A stretch of 64,000 bases of DNA, from assembly GCF_900104265.1 (NCBI RefSeq), contig NZ_FNJJ01000010.1, positions 1 to 64,000 of the forward strand. Direction: 5' to 3'. Within the stretch, counting starts at the first letter, position 1. Each line of letters opens with the position of its first letter. The notes under the pieces are model-generated. The model was not told the origin of the DNA. It made no database searches and saw only the letters and a program-made list of their open reading frames with translations. Position numbers and translations under genes: made by a program. Of this stretch, positions 1 through 9,826 are shown piece after piece. Source of the DNA: Ectopseudomonas guguanensis (GTDB lineage: Bacteria; Pseudomonadota; Gammaproteobacteria; Pseudomonadales; Pseudomonadaceae).

Positions 1-1004
1 TCCAGCGCCACATCGACGATCATGTCTTCTTGGCCGCCGACCATGCGCCGCTTGCCCAGCTCGACGAGGATGTCGAGGGTCTTCAGGCCGTACTTCTCGG
101 CGGCCACTTCGGCATGACGCAGGAAGCTCGAATAGACGCCGGCGTAACCCAGGCCCAGGGTTTCGCGGTCGACCCGCACCGGGCGGTCCTGCAGCGGCCG
201 GACGATATCGTCGGCGGCGTCCATCAGCCGGTACAGGTCGGTGCCGTGGTTCCAGCCCAGGCGTTCGGCGGCGGCGATGAACACCTCCAGCGGCGCGTTG
301 CCGGCGCCGGCGCCCATGCCGGCCAGGCTGGCGTCGATGCGGTCGCAGCCTTCCTCCACCGCGACGATGGAGTTGGCCACACCAAGCGACAGGTTGTGGT
401 GGGCATGCATGCCTACCTGGGTTTCCGGCTTGAGCACGGCCTTGAAGGCACGCATGCGCTCGCGGATGTCGCGCATGTTCATCGCGCCGCCGGAGTCGGC
501 CATGTAGATGCAGGTCGCGCCGTAGCTCTCCATCAGCTTGCCCTGCTCGGCCAGCTGCTCGGCCGGGATCATGTGGCTCATCATCAGGAAGCCGACAGTG
601 TCCATACCCAGGTTGCGGGCGTATTCGATGTGCTGCTTGGACACATCCGCCTCGGTGCAGTGGGTGGCGATGCGGACGATGCGCGCGCCGGCCTCAAAGG
701 CGTTCTTCAGGTCGTGCACGGTGCCGATGCCGGGCAGCAGCAGGGTGGCGATCTTGGCGTGCTCGATCACGTCCGCCGCCGCCTCGATCCACTCCAGATC
801 GGTGTGGGCAGCGAAGCCGTAGTTGAAGCTGGAGCCCTGCAGGCCGTCGCCGTGGGCCACCTCGATGGAGTCGACCCTGGCCCGGTCGAGGGCGCGGGCG
901 ATGTCCTGTACGTTCTGCAGCGAGTACTGGTGGCGGATCGCGTGGCTGCCGTCGCGCAGGGTCACGTCGGAGATATACAGCTTCTTGATCGGGTCGAAGG
1001 TCAT
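1..1004 (-). CDS. 4-hydroxy-2-oxovalerate aldolase (partial, C-terminus off window)
   Basis: Translation from the ATG at 1004 gives [20 protein letters not shown], followed by [17 protein letters not shown], typical of the DmpG/BphI/MhpE class II pyruvate aldolase family. The enzyme splits 4-hydroxy-2-oxovalerate into pyruvate and acetaldehyde and normally channels the acetaldehyde to its partner dehydrogenase, which is encoded 10 bases upstream. About 334 codons are visible; family members are about 340-345 residues, so only a short C-terminal tail should be missing. It is the most distal visible gene of the minus-strand ring-cleavage operon. A GAGGAGA-like ribosome binding site lies just before the ATG. 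The identification is firm; whether further genes follow cannot be seen. Confidence 0.93.
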   Translation of the reverse strand, partial: MTFDPIKKLYISDVTLRDGSHAIRHQYSLQNVQDIARALDRARVDSIEVAHGDGLQGSSFNYGFAAHTDLEWIEAAADVIEHAKIATLLLPGIGTVHDLKNAFEAGARIVRIATHCTEADVSKQHIEYARNLGMDTVGFLMMSHMIPAEQLAEQGKLMESYGATCIYMADSGGAMNMRDIRERMRAFKAVLKPETQVGMHAHHNLSLGVANSIVAVEEGCDRIDASLAGMGAGAGNAPLEVFIAAAERLGWNHGTDLYRLMDAADDIVRPLQDRPVRVDRETLGLGYAGVYSSFLRHAEVAAEKYGLKTLDILVELGKRRMVGGQEDMIVDVAL

Positions 1005-1014
1005 GGTGCTCTCC

Positions 1015-1956
1015 TCAGCCTTGGATCATCGACTGCGCCATGCGCTCGGCGGTGGCCAGCGCGGCGGAGGTCATGATGTCGAGGTTGCCGGCGTAGGCCG
1101 GCAGGTAATGGGCGGCGCCTTCGACTTCGAGGAACACCGAGGTCTTCAGGCCAGAGAAGTGGCCATGACCAGGAATATTCAACGGCGCGGACTCGGGGAT
1201 GACGTCGAACTGCACCTGCTGCTTGAGGCGGTAACCCGGTACATAGGCTTCCACGGCGGCGGTCATCTCCTCAATGGAAGCTTCCACCGTGGCCTGGTCT
1301 GCGGCTTCCGACAGCACGAACACCGTGTCGCGCATCATCAGCGGCGGTTCGGCCGGATTCATGATGATGATCGCCTTGCCCTTGGCGGCGCCGCCGATCA
1401 CTTCGATTGCTTTCGACGTGGTCTCGGTGAATTCGTCGATATTGGCGCGGGTGCCGGGGCCGGCGGACTTGCTGGCGATGGAGGCGATGATCTCGGCGTA
1501 ATGGACCTTGGCCACGCGCGATACCGCCGCCACCATGGGGATGGTGGCCTGGCCGCCGCAGGTGACCATGTTGACGTTGCGCTGCTGCAGGTTCTGCTCC
1601 AGGTTGACCACCGGTACGCAGTAGGGGCCGATGGCCGCCGGGGTCAGGTCGATCAGGCGGATGTCCGGCTTGATGCCGCGCAGGAAGGCGTCGTTCTTGA
1701 CGTGGGCGCCGGCCGAGGTGGCATCGAAGACGAAGTCGATCTCGCTGAAGATCGGCAGGCGGGTCAGGCCTTCGACGCCTTCATGGGTGGTAGCAACGCC
1801 CAGGCGTGCGGCGCGGGCCAGGCCGTCGGACGCCGGGTCGATGCCGACCATGGCGCCCATCTCCAGATGCTGCGCATTGCGCAGCACCTTGATCATCAGG
1901 TCGGTGCCGATATTGCCGGAACCGACGATGGCGACTTTTAGTTTCTTGCTGCTCAT
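1015..1956 (-). CDS. Acetaldehyde dehydrogenase (acylating), meta-cleavage type
   Basis: This 313-residue protein has an N-terminal NAD-binding Rossmann motif ([18 protein letters not shown], residues about 8-25) and the conserved [12 protein letters not shown] segment carrying the catalytic cysteine. It matches the DmpF/BphJ/MhpF family in both length and motifs. The enzyme oxidises acetaldehyde to acetyl-CoA with NAD and CoA and forms a channelling complex with the aldolase encoded immediately downstream. The start is the ATG at 1956, preceded by a GGAGAAT-like ribosome binding site. Together the pair completes conversion of the ring-fission product to central metabolites. Confidence 0.95.
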   Translation of the reverse strand: MSSKKLKVAIVGSGNIGTDLMIKVLRNAQHLEMGAMVGIDPASDGLARAARLGVATTHEGVEGLTRLPIFSEIDFVFDATSAGAHVKNDAFLRGIKPDIRLIDLTPAAIGPYCVPVVNLEQNLQQRNVNMVTCGGQATIPMVAAVSRVAKVHYAEIIASIASKSAGPGTRANIDEFTETTSKAIEVIGGAAKGKAIIIMNPAEPPLMMRDTVFVLSEAADQATVEASIEEMTAAVEAYVPGYRLKQQVQFDVIPESAPLNIPGHGHFSGLKTSVFLEVEGAAHYLPAYAGNLDIMTSAALATAERMAQSMIQG

Positions 1957-1978
1957 GCAGATTCTCCAGGCCGGCAGT

Positions 1979-2770
1979 TCAATGGAAGTGGCAGCTGACT
2001 TCGCCCAGGCGAGTCAGGCGCAGGTGCAGATGGTCGCCGGCCACTACCGGGGTCATGGGACCGAGCGCGCCGGACAACAGCACGTCGCCGGCCTTCAGCG
2101 GGCGGCCGACTTCGGCCATGGTGCGGGCTAGCCACAGGCAGGCATTCAGCGGATTGCCCAGGCAGGCGGCGCCGACGCCGATGGCGGCCTGGGCGCGGTT
2201 CTTCTCCAGCAGCATGCCTTCCAGGCGCAGGTCCAGTGCCGACAGCTTGGTCGGTTGCTTGCCCAGTACGTAGAGGGCAGAGGAGGCGTTGTCCGCTACC
2301 GTGTCGACCAGGGTGATCTTCCAGTCGACGATGGCGGAGTCGACGATTTCGATGGCCGGCAGCAGGTACTCGACGGCGCTCATCAGTTCGGCCAGGGTGG
2401 TGTCGGCATTGGGCAGGTCGCGGCCGAGGACGAAGGCAATTTCGCCCTCGGCCTTGGGCTGGATCAGGCGACTGCAATCGACGGCGCCAGCGTCGGCGAC
2501 TTCCATATCGGCGAACAGCATGCCGAAGTCCGGCTGGTCGACGCCGAGTTGCTGCTGAACCGCCAGCGAGGTCAGGCCGATCTTGCGCCCGACCAGGCGA
2601 CGCCCCTGGGCGAGTGCGCTCTGGGTGTTGATCTCCTGCACCGCATAGGCGGCGGACAGGCTGTCGATAGCGAAGCTGGCGGAAATCTGTGGGCAGGGGA
2701 TTCTGTCCTGGCGCGCCTGCTCCAGAGCGGCGGCGGCCTGCTCCAGTTTGTTCGGGGCGGCGTGGCTCAT
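1979..2770 (-). CDS. 2-oxopent-4-enoate hydratase (2-hydroxypenta-2,4-dienoate hydratase)
   Basis: This 263-residue protein belongs to the DmpE/BphH/MhpD branch of the fumarylacetoacetase-like hydratases. Diagnostic segments are [26 protein letters not shown] and the acidic metal-binding [12 protein letters not shown]. It hydrates 2-hydroxypenta-2,4-dienoate to 4-hydroxy-2-oxovalerate, the substrate of the aldolase two genes downstream. Its ATG overlaps the stop of the upstream monooxygenase by four bases (ATGA), which indicates translational coupling. Length and order are those expected for a lower meta pathway. Confidence 0.94.
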   Translation of the reverse strand: MSHAAPNKLEQAAAALEQARQDRIPCPQISASFAIDSLSAAYAVQEINTQSALAQGRRLVGRKIGLTSLAVQQQLGVDQPDFGMLFADMEVADAGAVDCSRLIQPKAEGEIAFVLGRDLPNADTTLAELMSAVEYLLPAIEIVDSAIVDWKITLVDTVADNASSALYVLGKQPTKLSALDLRLEGMLLEKNRAQAAIGVGAACLGNPLNACLWLARTMAEVGRPLKAGDVLLSGALGPMTPVVAGDHLHLRLTRLGEVSCHFH

Positions 2771-4512
2771 GCGCTCTTCCTCAACGCGGCGAAATCGACC
2801 TGGCCTGCTGCCAGATTGGGCCGCCAGCCGAGCTGGCTTTTCAGTTCGCTCAGTGCCGTTTCCAGCTCCTTGGCCGGGACCAGGGCGAAGACGAACTTAT
2901 CGGGGCGCACGATGGCGACCAGGTCGCGCCCGCGTCCGGCGCGTCGGAACCAGGCGACCAGATCGCCGTCCGGCTCTTCGACTTCGAGCACTCCGGCCGG
3001 CGCATAACGTTGCACCGAGGCGCCCTGAGGGCGCCCGCCGAAGGGGTAGAGCGTGACGTAGCGGGTGTCCAGCGCCGCCAGGAACTTTTGCGATTCGGGG
3101 GCGAGTGCGGTCAGCGGATTGTGTTCCAGGCCGATCAGGGCGAAGCCTTCGCCCAACAATTCGTCGAGCAGTACGCGTTTGCCTGTAAAGGTGCGTACCT
3201 GAGGTTGCGGCAATAGCGTGCCCTCGACGCCGCGGCGGCCTCTTCTGGGCAGGCCCAGATAGCTGCCGGCCTTGTAGGTCGGGGTGGGCTTGAAACCGCC
3301 TTCACGTAGCCACTTGCCGGCCACCGGCGTCGCGTTCAGGGTCTTGACCACGGCGTTGCGCAGCGCCGTCTTGAACGGATTGGACATGGACACGAAGTCC
3401 TTCATCATCACCGAGATGTCGATCATTGCCTTGGCATGGTGGTAACGCTCGCGGCCGTAAGTATCGAGCAACTGCTCGGAAGCCTTGCCGCGCAGCACGG
3501 CTTCCAGCTTCCAGGCCAGGTTGTAGGCGTCGCGCACGCCGGAGCTCATGCCCTGGCCCATGAACTGTGGGGTCATGTGCGCGGCATCGCCGGCCAGCAG
3601 CACACGGCCACGGCGCCACTCCCTGGCGACCAGGGCGTTGAAGGTGTAGACCAGCTTGCGCTTGACCTCGAACTTGTCCGGGTCGACATAGCGACCGACC
3701 AGTTCACGGACGGTGGCTGGATCCTCCATGTATTCCTTGCTCTGCCCAGGCATCAGCATGAACTCGAAACGGTGGAAGCGGCCTGGCTGCGGGCAACTGA
3801 CCGTCGGGCAGCGCGGATCGCAGATGAAGTTGAAGTAAGGAATGTGGCGTAGGGCGTCCTCGCCCTCCTTTTGCTCCAGGTCGACCACCAGCCAGGGCTC
3901 GGGGAAGTTCTTACCATCCATGCCGATGCCGAGCGTCTCGCGCACCGTGCTGCGGCCGCCGTCGGCACCGACCAGGTAGCGCGCCTTGAGGGTGACCGGG
4001 GCAGGATCTATTTCGAGTTCGACGCGCTGGCCGTCGCCATCGCCGAAGCGGCAGTTCTGCGTGGCCTGATGGGTCAGGCTGACCAGTTCGCCGTCCTGGG
4101 TAAAATCCACCAGCTCGCGGCCGCGCAGCACCCGTACCGCCGGATAGCGCGACAGCAGCTCGCTGAGTTTGGTCTCCAGCCAGGGCTGGTAGAGGAAGTT
4201 GATCACCGGCCAGCCGAAACTGCGCTTGAGCTGCCAGTAGCGGCCGATCACCCGGCCGTCGGGGAAGGTCCACTGCGCAGGCGTGTCGATCTGCATGTCC
4301 GCGGCAAGCTCGGGGGCGACGCTGGCGGCCTGCATCACCCGCATGCATTCGTCGTCGGTATAGACCGCGCGGGCATTGCCGTAGAACACCGGTTCGCGCT
4401 CTAGCACCAGCACCGAGAGGCCGCGCTTGCCGAGCAGGTGGGCGAGGGTGGCGCCGGTCGGGCCGAGGCCGGCGATGACCACGTCGACGATTTCGTTGTT
4501 ATGGTTGTTCAT
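2767..4512 (-). CDS. MhpA-type FAD-dependent aromatic hydroxylase
   Basis: This is a 581-residue class A flavoprotein monooxygenase. It has the GxGxxG dinucleotide fold VIAGLGPTGATLAHLLGKRG near residues 11-30 and the second FAD motif VLLAGDAAHMTPQFMGQG around the middle, then a thioredoxin-like C-terminal domain. Similarity to E. coli MhpA, 3-(3-hydroxyphenyl)propionate hydroxylase, extends along the whole chain (for example RRFEFM-like HRFEFMLMPG, DTY-RER, HAKAMID). It probably ortho-hydroxylates a phenolic substrate to the catechol used by the neighbouring dioxygenase. I chose the ATG at 4512 (MNNHNNEIVDVV); the open frame continues upstream but only inside the dioxygenase gene, and this ATG overlaps that gene's stop by four bases. 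The true substrate is unknown; 3-hydroxyphenylpropionate-like or 2-hydroxybiphenyl-like phenols are both possible. Confidence 0.88.
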   Translation of the reverse strand: MNNHNNEIVDVVIAGLGPTGATLAHLLGKRGLSVLVLEREPVFYGNARAVYTDDECMRVMQAASVAPELAADMQIDTPAQWTFPDGRVIGRYWQLKRSFGWPVINFLYQPWLETKLSELLSRYPAVRVLRGRELVDFTQDGELVSLTHQATQNCRFGDGDGQRVELEIDPAPVTLKARYLVGADGGRSTVRETLGIGMDGKNFPEPWLVVDLEQKEGEDALRHIPYFNFICDPRCPTVSCPQPGRFHRFEFMLMPGQSKEYMEDPATVRELVGRYVDPDKFEVKRKLVYTFNALVAREWRRGRVLLAGDAAHMTPQFMGQGMSSGVRDAYNLAWKLEAVLRGKASEQLLDTYGRERYHHAKAMIDISVMMKDFVSMSNPFKTALRNAVVKTLNATPVAGKWLREGGFKPTPTYKAGSYLGLPRRGRRGVEGTLLPQPQVRTFTGKRVLLDELLGEGFALIGLEHNPLTALAPESQKFLAALDTRYVTLYPFGGRPQGASVQRYAPAGVLEVEEPDGDLVAWFRRAGRGRDLVAIVRPDKFVFALVPAKELETALSELKSQLGWRPNLAAGQVDFAALRKSA

Positions 4513-5510
4513 TTCGAATGCCGCTCCTGCAGCGGGGAGTACTCGGGCTTGAGCAGCGAGCGCAGGCCGCGGCCGAAGTTGCCCAGGTTGGTGGTGAGTT
4601 GGTTCCAGGCACCCAGCTTTTCGGGCTTGTGTCCCCATAGGCTGATGCCCTGATAGGTGCTGGCCTGCCAGCTGGCTTCCTCAACTTCCAGGGCGTTCCA
4701 GCCCAGCTCGATCTCGAAGCCAGACGGGCTGAGCACATAGAACGACTGCTCGCGGTCGTTGGGGTGTTCGCCGATTTCGTGGGCCATCTCGAAGCCCAGC
4801 CTGCGGCAGCGTAGGAAGGCCGCAGTAAGCTCCGTCACCGAGGTGGTCAGCAGGTTCATGTGCTGGGCCTTGGTGCGGATCGGGTCGATGGGTAGGCCGC
4901 GCACCTGAGCGATGGCGATGGAGTGGTGGCGCGGATTGACCCGGAAGAACTCGATATCCAGGGTCACACCGGCCAGTCGCTCGACGATGCTGTCGCTGTG
5001 CCGGGCGTCGAAGATCTCCTGCCAGAAGCGGCGCATGTCCTTGCCGCGGCGACTGGTGATCGCCAGGTGGCCCATACCGGCCTCGCCGGTGATGAATCCT
5101 TGGCTAAGCATCTCCAGCGGCTCGTCGCTGGTCAGTGGCTCGACGAATAGCTCGATGGCCAGGCGCTTGGGCCCGATCACCCGCCAGAAGCGCGCGACGC
5201 CGCGTTCGGCGGCCTGCGCCACAGTGCTTTCCTGGATGGTGATGCCGCGTGCGTGCAGGCGCTGCAGGGCGATGTTCAGTGTGGCCTGGTCGCGCAGTTG
5301 CCAGCCGACGGCGGCGAAGTCTTCCGCCGGACCGCGTTTGACGATGATGCGGCGCTGGTGGCTGTCCATGCGAAACGCCAGACAGTTGCGATCCGCATGC
5401 TGCAGATGCAGGCCGATGCCGTCCTTGAGAAAGCTCTGCCAGCGCTCGAGTCGTTGCGACTCGATCAGGGCGTAGCCCATGCTGCTGGCGCCGAAAATGT
5501 CCTGGTTCAT
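4509..5510 (-). CDS. Type I (VOC) extradiol ring-cleavage dioxygenase
   Basis: The 333-residue product, MNQDIFGASSMGYALIESQR onward, has the two tandem vicinal-oxygen-chelate domains of BphC-type enzymes. The Fe(II) ligands are recognisable: His in AGMGHLAITS, His in KAQHMNLLTT and Glu in SGFEIELGW. It should cleave a substituted catechol next to the hydroxyl pair and deliver the product to the hydrolase encoded just upstream. E. coli pairs MhpA with the unrelated type III enzyme MhpB, so an MhpA-like hydroxylase beside a VOC dioxygenase suggests a pathway closer to biphenyl or alkylphenol routes. The start at 5510 was chosen because longer in-frame extension runs into the hydrolase gene and lacks family similarity. 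Confidence 0.88.
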   Translation of the reverse strand: MNQDIFGASSMGYALIESQRLERWQSFLKDGIGLHLQHADRNCLAFRMDSHQRRIIVKRGPAEDFAAVGWQLRDQATLNIALQRLHARGITIQESTVAQAAERGVARFWRVIGPKRLAIELFVEPLTSDEPLEMLSQGFITGEAGMGHLAITSRRGKDMRRFWQEIFDARHSDSIVERLAGVTLDIEFFRVNPRHHSIAIAQVRGLPIDPIRTKAQHMNLLTTSVTELTAAFLRCRRLGFEMAHEIGEHPNDREQSFYVLSPSGFEIELGWNALEVEEASWQASTYQGISLWGHKPEKLGAWNQLTTNLGNFGRGLRSLLKPEYSPLQERHSK

Positions 5511-5530
5511 AGGGCGTGCTCCGTGCTCGT

Positions 5531-6400
5531 TCAGACCGGCGTGCGACATGCGAGGAAAGCGGCGGTGACGGCGTTGAACTCCTCGGCGCGTTCCCACTGC
5601 ACCCAGTGGCCGGTCTTGCTGAACAGGTAGAGGTCGCAGTGGGGCATGCGCTTGCACAGTGCCGGGCCGCCGCTGGGGCGGTTGACCTTGTCGTCCGCGC
5701 CCCACAGCACCAGGGTCGGCACCCGGCACTGGGCCAGGCGGGCATCGCGGGTAAAGTCCATGCGCAGCGCGGCTTTCAGGCCAGGCGGGCGGCGCAGCGG
5801 CGGGGCGGCGACCACTTCTGGGTCGATGCTGGCGCGATAGCGCTCCTCGATCATCGCGTCCGACACCTGGCTGCCGTCGTACACCAGATAGTCGCGGATG
5901 AAGCGGGTGATCTTCTCCAGCGTCGGGCCTTCGCCGTTGTAGTAGTCGAGCAACAGATTCAGCCCGGGGGTCGGCAGGCTGCGGGTGGTGTTGATCCCGC
6001 CCGGGCCCATCAGCACCAGGGCCGAGACGCGTGCGGGGGCGTCCAGGGCCATGCGCAGGGCGCAGGCACCGCCGAGGGAGTTGCCCACCACATGCGCCGA
6101 CTCGATCTGCAGCGCATCGAACAGGCCGAGCATGGTTTTCGCCAGGTCGCCGAACGGATCGTTGCGATCCACGCCCTTGGTGGATTGGCCGTAGCCGGGC
6201 ATGTCCACCACCAGGACGCGGAACTGCTGGGAAAGCGCCGCGATGTTGCGCGAGTAGTTGGATAGCCCGGAGGCGCCGGCGCCGCCACCGTGCAACATCA
6301 ACAGGGGGTAGCCTTGGCCAATTTCGCTGAGAAAGATCTGCCGGCGGCCAACGGCCACCTTGCGGGAGGTGAGAGCTGGGATGGCTGAGTTGCTGTTCAT
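5531..6400 (-). CDS. Alpha/beta-hydrolase, meta-cleavage product hydrolase
   Basis: This 289-residue alpha/beta-hydrolase carries the oxyanion segment LLMLHGGGAGASG, the nucleophile elbow GNSLGG, the acid in LWGADDKVNR and the histidine in KTGHWVQWE, the triad layout of MhpC/BphD/TesD enzymes. It should hydrolyse the C-C bond of the ring-fission product, releasing a side-chain acid and 2-hydroxypentadienoate for the hydratase. It is the first gene of the six-gene minus-strand operon, 20 bases before the dioxygenase. The promoter region upstream contains an 18-bp perfect palindrome. Confidence 0.9.
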   Translation of the reverse strand: MNSNSAIPALTSRKVAVGRRQIFLSEIGQGYPLLMLHGGGAGASGLSNYSRNIAALSQQFRVLVVDMPGYGQSTKGVDRNDPFGDLAKTMLGLFDALQIESAHVVGNSLGGACALRMALDAPARVSALVLMGPGGINTTRSLPTPGLNLLLDYYNGEGPTLEKITRFIRDYLVYDGSQVSDAMIEERYRASIDPEVVAAPPLRRPPGLKAALRMDFTRDARLAQCRVPTLVLWGADDKVNRPSGGPALCKRMPHCDLYLFSKTGHWVQWERAEEFNAVTAAFLACRTPV

Positions 6401-6445
6401 CGTGCACTCCAGAGGTTCTTATTTGCTGTTCGCTGGAATCTATCA

Positions 6446-6463
6446 GTGCTCATATATGAGCAC
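6446..6463. promoter_or_regulatory. 18-bp perfect palindrome upstream of the ring-cleavage operon
   Basis: The site reads GTGCTCATATATGAGCAC and is a perfect palindrome, with 7-bp arms around TATA. It lies 46 bases upstream of the hydrolase ATG, where an operator or activator site would be expected. Two similar 18-bp sites occur around the tetR-like gene (10776-10793 and 10951-10968), so the simplest reading is a binding site for that regulator. A partial repeat, GTGTTCATTTTTGAT, follows at 6466-6480. Confidence 0.6.
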
Positions 6464-6520
6464 AAGTGTTCATTTTTGATGAGTTGATCTCTGCCTGCAT
6501 GCAGCCAGCGCTCATAAGGT

Positions 6521-6545
6521 TTAAAAAGCCGCCCCGAAGGGCGGC
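6521..6545 (-). terminator. Rho-independent terminator after the DUF1329 gene
   Basis: Read on the minus strand, a perfect 7-bp GC stem (GCCGCCC with GGGCGGC, tetraloop TTCG) is followed by TTTTTAAA. It sits about 40 bases beyond the DUF1329 stop and separates the DUF1302/DUF1329 unit from the downstream ring-cleavage operon. That operon therefore needs its own promoter in 6401-6520. Confidence 0.85.
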
Positions 6546-6586
6546 AAAGGTCTCCGGCAGGCGCCTTCGACCATGGAGTAAGCGGT

Positions 6587-7954
6587 TTAGCGGATGCCCG
6601 CGTTGCGCAGGGCCGCCGGGGTGTATTCGGAGGGCAGCGAGGAGAAACCGAATTCGACGGGCTCCTTCTCCTCGTTACGCATGCCGGAGACGATGTAGCG
6701 GCCGTTGATCAGGTCATGCAGCGTCTCTACGCCGAGCCAGGGCACCTGCACGTCGTAGCGCGGCGTCATGTGACCTTCCGCGGTGCGCCACAGGGTGCCG
6801 CGGGAGTCGTAGTGTTCGGCCAGGGCGATTTGCCAGGTGTCTTCGTCGATGTAGAAAACGCGCTTGGCGTAGATGTGACGCTGGCCCGGCTTGAGCGTGG
6901 CTTCGACCTGCCATACGCGGTGCAGCTCATAGCGCGTGGCTGCAGGATCGAGATGGCCCGCCTTGACGATGTCGGCGTATTTGCGCGTGGGCGAGTCGAG
7001 TTCGAAGCTGTTGTAGGGGATATAGATTTCGCGCTTGCCGATCAGCTTCCAGTCGTAGCGTTCCGGTGCGCCGTTGTACATGTCCAGATTGTCCGCTACG
7101 CGTTGTCCCTCGGAGGCCGGATAGGGACCGTCATAGGATATCTGTGGGGCGCGGCGAACGCGGCGCTGGCCGGCGTTGTAAATCCAGGCCATGCGCGGCT
7201 CCTTGACCTGGTTGAGGGTCTCGTGCACCAGCACGACATCCCCGGCCAGGCGAGCGGGCGCGGTGACCAGTTGCTTGTAGTAGAACAGCACGTTGCCTGG
7301 AGCGGCCGGATCGAAGTCCTTGATGCGGTCCCTGAAGGTGAACTGCTGTTTGAAGTAGACCGGCATGAAGGTGCCGTTGGCCAGCGGGGTAGCCTGCACA
7401 TGGGTGCGTTTGGCGCTACCGCCGCGGTAGCGGGTGATGTGGTTCCACACCACTTCCAGACCGTTCTGCGGTAGTGGGAACGCGACCGCCGTGGAGAAGT
7501 CGCTCAAGCCGTTGCCGCCCTGAACGAGACCGGTTTTGACGGCATTCTGCTTGGCCGCCTGGTAGACGAAGTCCGGCATGCTCGCCGTGCGATGGCTCGG
7601 GTAGACGGGAATCTGGTAGCTGCCGGCGTAGCGTTCGAGCATTGCCTGCTGGCCCGGCGTCAACCGATCCTGGTACTGCGCGGCGTTCTGCGCGGTAATG
7701 GTGAACAGCGGTTTTTCGTCGGCGAAGGGATTGCTGAGGAACCCCTCCTTGCTCAGCGTGCCGGCAGTCGTGGGCAGTCCGCCGGTCCAGGCCGGGATGC
7801 TGCCGTCGGCGTTGCCGGCCATTTCGGCACCTATGGGCGTCAGGGTGGTACCCAGCTGCTTGGCTTGGTCTGGGCTGACGGCGCCCCAGGCGACATTGCT
7901 GGACAGGGTGTAGGCAAGGGCGAGCGAGCACGCCGAGAGTGTTTTTTTGTGCAT
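6587..7954 (-). CDS. DUF1329 family outer-membrane-associated protein
   Basis: This 455-residue protein starts with a Sec-type signal peptide (MHKKTLSACSLALAYTLSSNVAWGA) and then shows DUF1329 features such as SPDQAKQLGTTLTPIGAEMAGNADG, an IPAWTGGL segment and a C-terminal SEYTPAALRNAGIR. DUF1329 proteins are usually encoded beside DUF1302 proteins in gene clusters for hydrophobic compounds such as steroids, hydrocarbons or aromatics, and are thought to work in the cell envelope. The exact biochemical role is not established. I prefer the ATG at 7954, since the in-frame GTG at 7969 overlaps the upstream stop region. The gene follows the DUF1302 gene by about 15 bases and is followed by a terminator. 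Confidence 0.85.
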   Translation of the reverse strand: MHKKTLSACSLALAYTLSSNVAWGAVSPDQAKQLGTTLTPIGAEMAGNADGSIPAWTGGLPTTAGTLSKEGFLSNPFADEKPLFTITAQNAAQYQDRLTPGQQAMLERYAGSYQIPVYPSHRTASMPDFVYQAAKQNAVKTGLVQGGNGLSDFSTAVAFPLPQNGLEVVWNHITRYRGGSAKRTHVQATPLANGTFMPVYFKQQFTFRDRIKDFDPAAPGNVLFYYKQLVTAPARLAGDVVLVHETLNQVKEPRMAWIYNAGQRRVRRAPQISYDGPYPASEGQRVADNLDMYNGAPERYDWKLIGKREIYIPYNSFELDSPTRKYADIVKAGHLDPAATRYELHRVWQVEATLKPGQRHIYAKRVFYIDEDTWQIALAEHYDSRGTLWRTAEGHMTPRYDVQVPWLGVETLHDLINGRYIVSGMRNEEKEPVEFGFSSLPSEYTPAALRNAGIR

Positions 7955-7969
7955 GGTCGGTAACTCCAC

Positions 7970-9826
7970 TTAGAACGACACGCCGAAACTGAGGGCTACG
8001 AAGTCGCGATCGGCGTTCGCGTTGTAGTCGCCGCCGAAGTAGTCGGTGTAGGCAAGGCTGGCGGTGTAGGTGTTGAGGTAAACGGCATCCAGGCCCAGGC
8101 TGATGGCCTTGGAACCTTCATTGAAACCCGGTTCCGGTCCGTATCCGTTGACGTCGTGCGACCAGGCCAGGCTGGGGCGCAACTCGACGCCGGGGATCAG
8201 GTTGCTGTACTCCCATATCGCCCGAGCCCGGTAGCCCCAAGCCGTGCTGGTGGTGAAGCCCTCGTTGGTGCAGTACTGCGGGGTGCGGGTATTGATCTGC
8301 CCGGTGCAGATGCTGTTGTCTGCCAGTTCGCCCATGCCGAAGGTGGTGCTGCGGCCATAGCGCAGGCCGTCGCCGCCCATGCCGCTGACGTGGACGACGC
8401 CGACCTCGCCGACCAGAGTCAGGCGATCCGCGCCCATGACCTGATCGAAGAAATGCGTGGCGGTGACCTGCGCCTGGGTCAGCTCCTTGCGCTGATAGCC
8501 CTTGAGCACTGCGCTGTTGCTGGGCGGGAAGTAGCCGGAGGACAGCACCGGCGAGGCATTGGCATCGCCGGCCGCGGCGGAAATGAGGTCGACCGGACTG
8601 ATCTGAATCGGCATGTTCGGTCGGTAGCTGATTTCGCCGGAGAGGGTGGTGCCGCTCGGCAGGCTGGTGCTGAAACTCAGGCCATAGAGCTGGATGTCCT
8701 CGGGGTAGTCGGCAAAGTACTGCGACGTCCCCAGGCGATAGGCCTGCACCAGCGCCTGGCCCTGAGCGCTGCCGAGTACGGCGTTGCATATCGTCGGGTC
8801 GTTGATGCCGATATTGGCGCAGGCCTGGCCGGCGAACGCCATGTCGGCCATGTTCGGGCTGCCGATACCGCTGATGAATGGCATGCGGCTGTGGTAATTG
8901 ACGAAGTAGGCAGCGAACTCGCTGTTGAGCTGCGGCGCGAACCAGCGCAGCGCCGCGCCCCATTGGCCGGCGTCGCGGGCATCGTTGTCGCCTGCTCGCG
9001 GGATGCGGATGCCTTCGCTCGTCAGGTCGACGCCGAAGGGCGCCAGCGCGGCCTGGGCCAGGGGATTCTGATCCAGGGCGGGACCGGCGACCAAGCCGGT
9101 GCAACCGTCGGCGATGGCATCGTTGGGTGCGAAGAAGGTGCCGCAGTTGTCGATGACGGTCTGGTCCCATTCCAACTGGTAGAACAGCTCGGCGGTCAGA
9201 TCGTCGGTGAGGTTCTGCGACAGGTAGAACATGTTGACCGGGATCAAGCCCTCCTTGAGCTCCGAGCCGGGGCGCCGCAATGCCGCGATGTCCACCGGGT
9301 TGATGCTGTTGATCCCGCCTTGGATGAAGGTGCTCTCGCCCCAGCTAACCACCTGCTTGCCCAGCCTGACGGTACCCGGCAGATCGGCGACGCTGTAGTT
9401 GTGATAGGCGAAGGCGTCGAGCAGTTGCACGCCGCTGGACTGGGCACCGGTCTTGCGGTTGTGGTCGTCGATGTCCTTGAACAGTCGGCTCTCGTCCTTC
9501 AGCTCGAAGTCGTACCAGTACTTGCCGCGCAGGAAGACGCCCGACTCGCCATGGCTCAGTTGCAGGTCATGGATGCCCTTGAAGATCTTCGAGAAGGTTT
9601 CGCCCTTTTTGAAATTGCGCCGGCCGTCGTCGGTGACGGGGCTTCCCAGCAGATCCGAGGCGGGGTTTCTCAGGGCCCAGCTGGCGCCAACCGAGAGGGT
9701 GGAATCGAACTGCCCATCGATCTCGCCGATGGAGAAGTCGATGGCCTGGGCCGATGTGGAAAACAGCGCTGCAAGGCTCACTGCGCACGCCAGGCGCGCT
9801 GGCTGCGACGGGGGATGCTTGAACAT
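7970..9826 (-). CDS. DUF1302 family predicted outer-membrane protein
   Basis: The product is 618 residues with a signal peptide ending near STSAQA, followed by the hallmark IDFSIGEIDGQFDSTLSVGASW. Alternating hydrophobic and polar segments and a terminal aromatic/Phe residue (RDFVALSFGVSF) fit a beta-barrel or surface protein. DUF1302 proteins accompany DUF1329 proteins in clusters for hydrophobic substrates, and a role in uptake or envelope transfer is commonly proposed but unproven. The ATG at 9826 (MFKHPPSQ) is preceded by AAGAGGTAACC; longer in-frame starts would disrupt the signal peptide. Confidence 0.85.
   Translation of the reverse strand: MFKHPPSQPARLACAVSLAALFSTSAQAIDFSIGEIDGQFDSTLSVGASWALRNPASDLLGSPVTDDGRRNFKKGETFSKIFKGIHDLQLSHGESGVFLRGKYWYDFELKDESRLFKDIDDHNRKTGAQSSGVQLLDAFAYHNYSVADLPGTVRLGKQVVSWGESTFIQGGINSINPVDIAALRRPGSELKEGLIPVNMFYLSQNLTDDLTAELFYQLEWDQTVIDNCGTFFAPNDAIADGCTGLVAGPALDQNPLAQAALAPFGVDLTSEGIRIPRAGDNDARDAGQWGAALRWFAPQLNSEFAAYFVNYHSRMPFISGIGSPNMADMAFAGQACANIGINDPTICNAVLGSAQGQALVQAYRLGTSQYFADYPEDIQLYGLSFSTSLPSGTTLSGEISYRPNMPIQISPVDLISAAAGDANASPVLSSGYFPPSNSAVLKGYQRKELTQAQVTATHFFDQVMGADRLTLVGEVGVVHVSGMGGDGLRYGRSTTFGMGELADNSICTGQINTRTPQYCTNEGFTTSTAWGYRARAIWEYSNLIPGVELRPSLAWSHDVNGYGPEPGFNEGSKAISLGLDAVYLNTYTASLAYTDYFGGDYNANADRDFVALSFGVSF

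Noticed and set aside
30..1076. Long plus-strand open frame opposite the aldolase gene
   Set aside because: It is a GC-rich antisense shadow of a real minus-strand gene with clear family motifs; its composition (Gly/His/Val/Ala repeats) is typical of such shadows.
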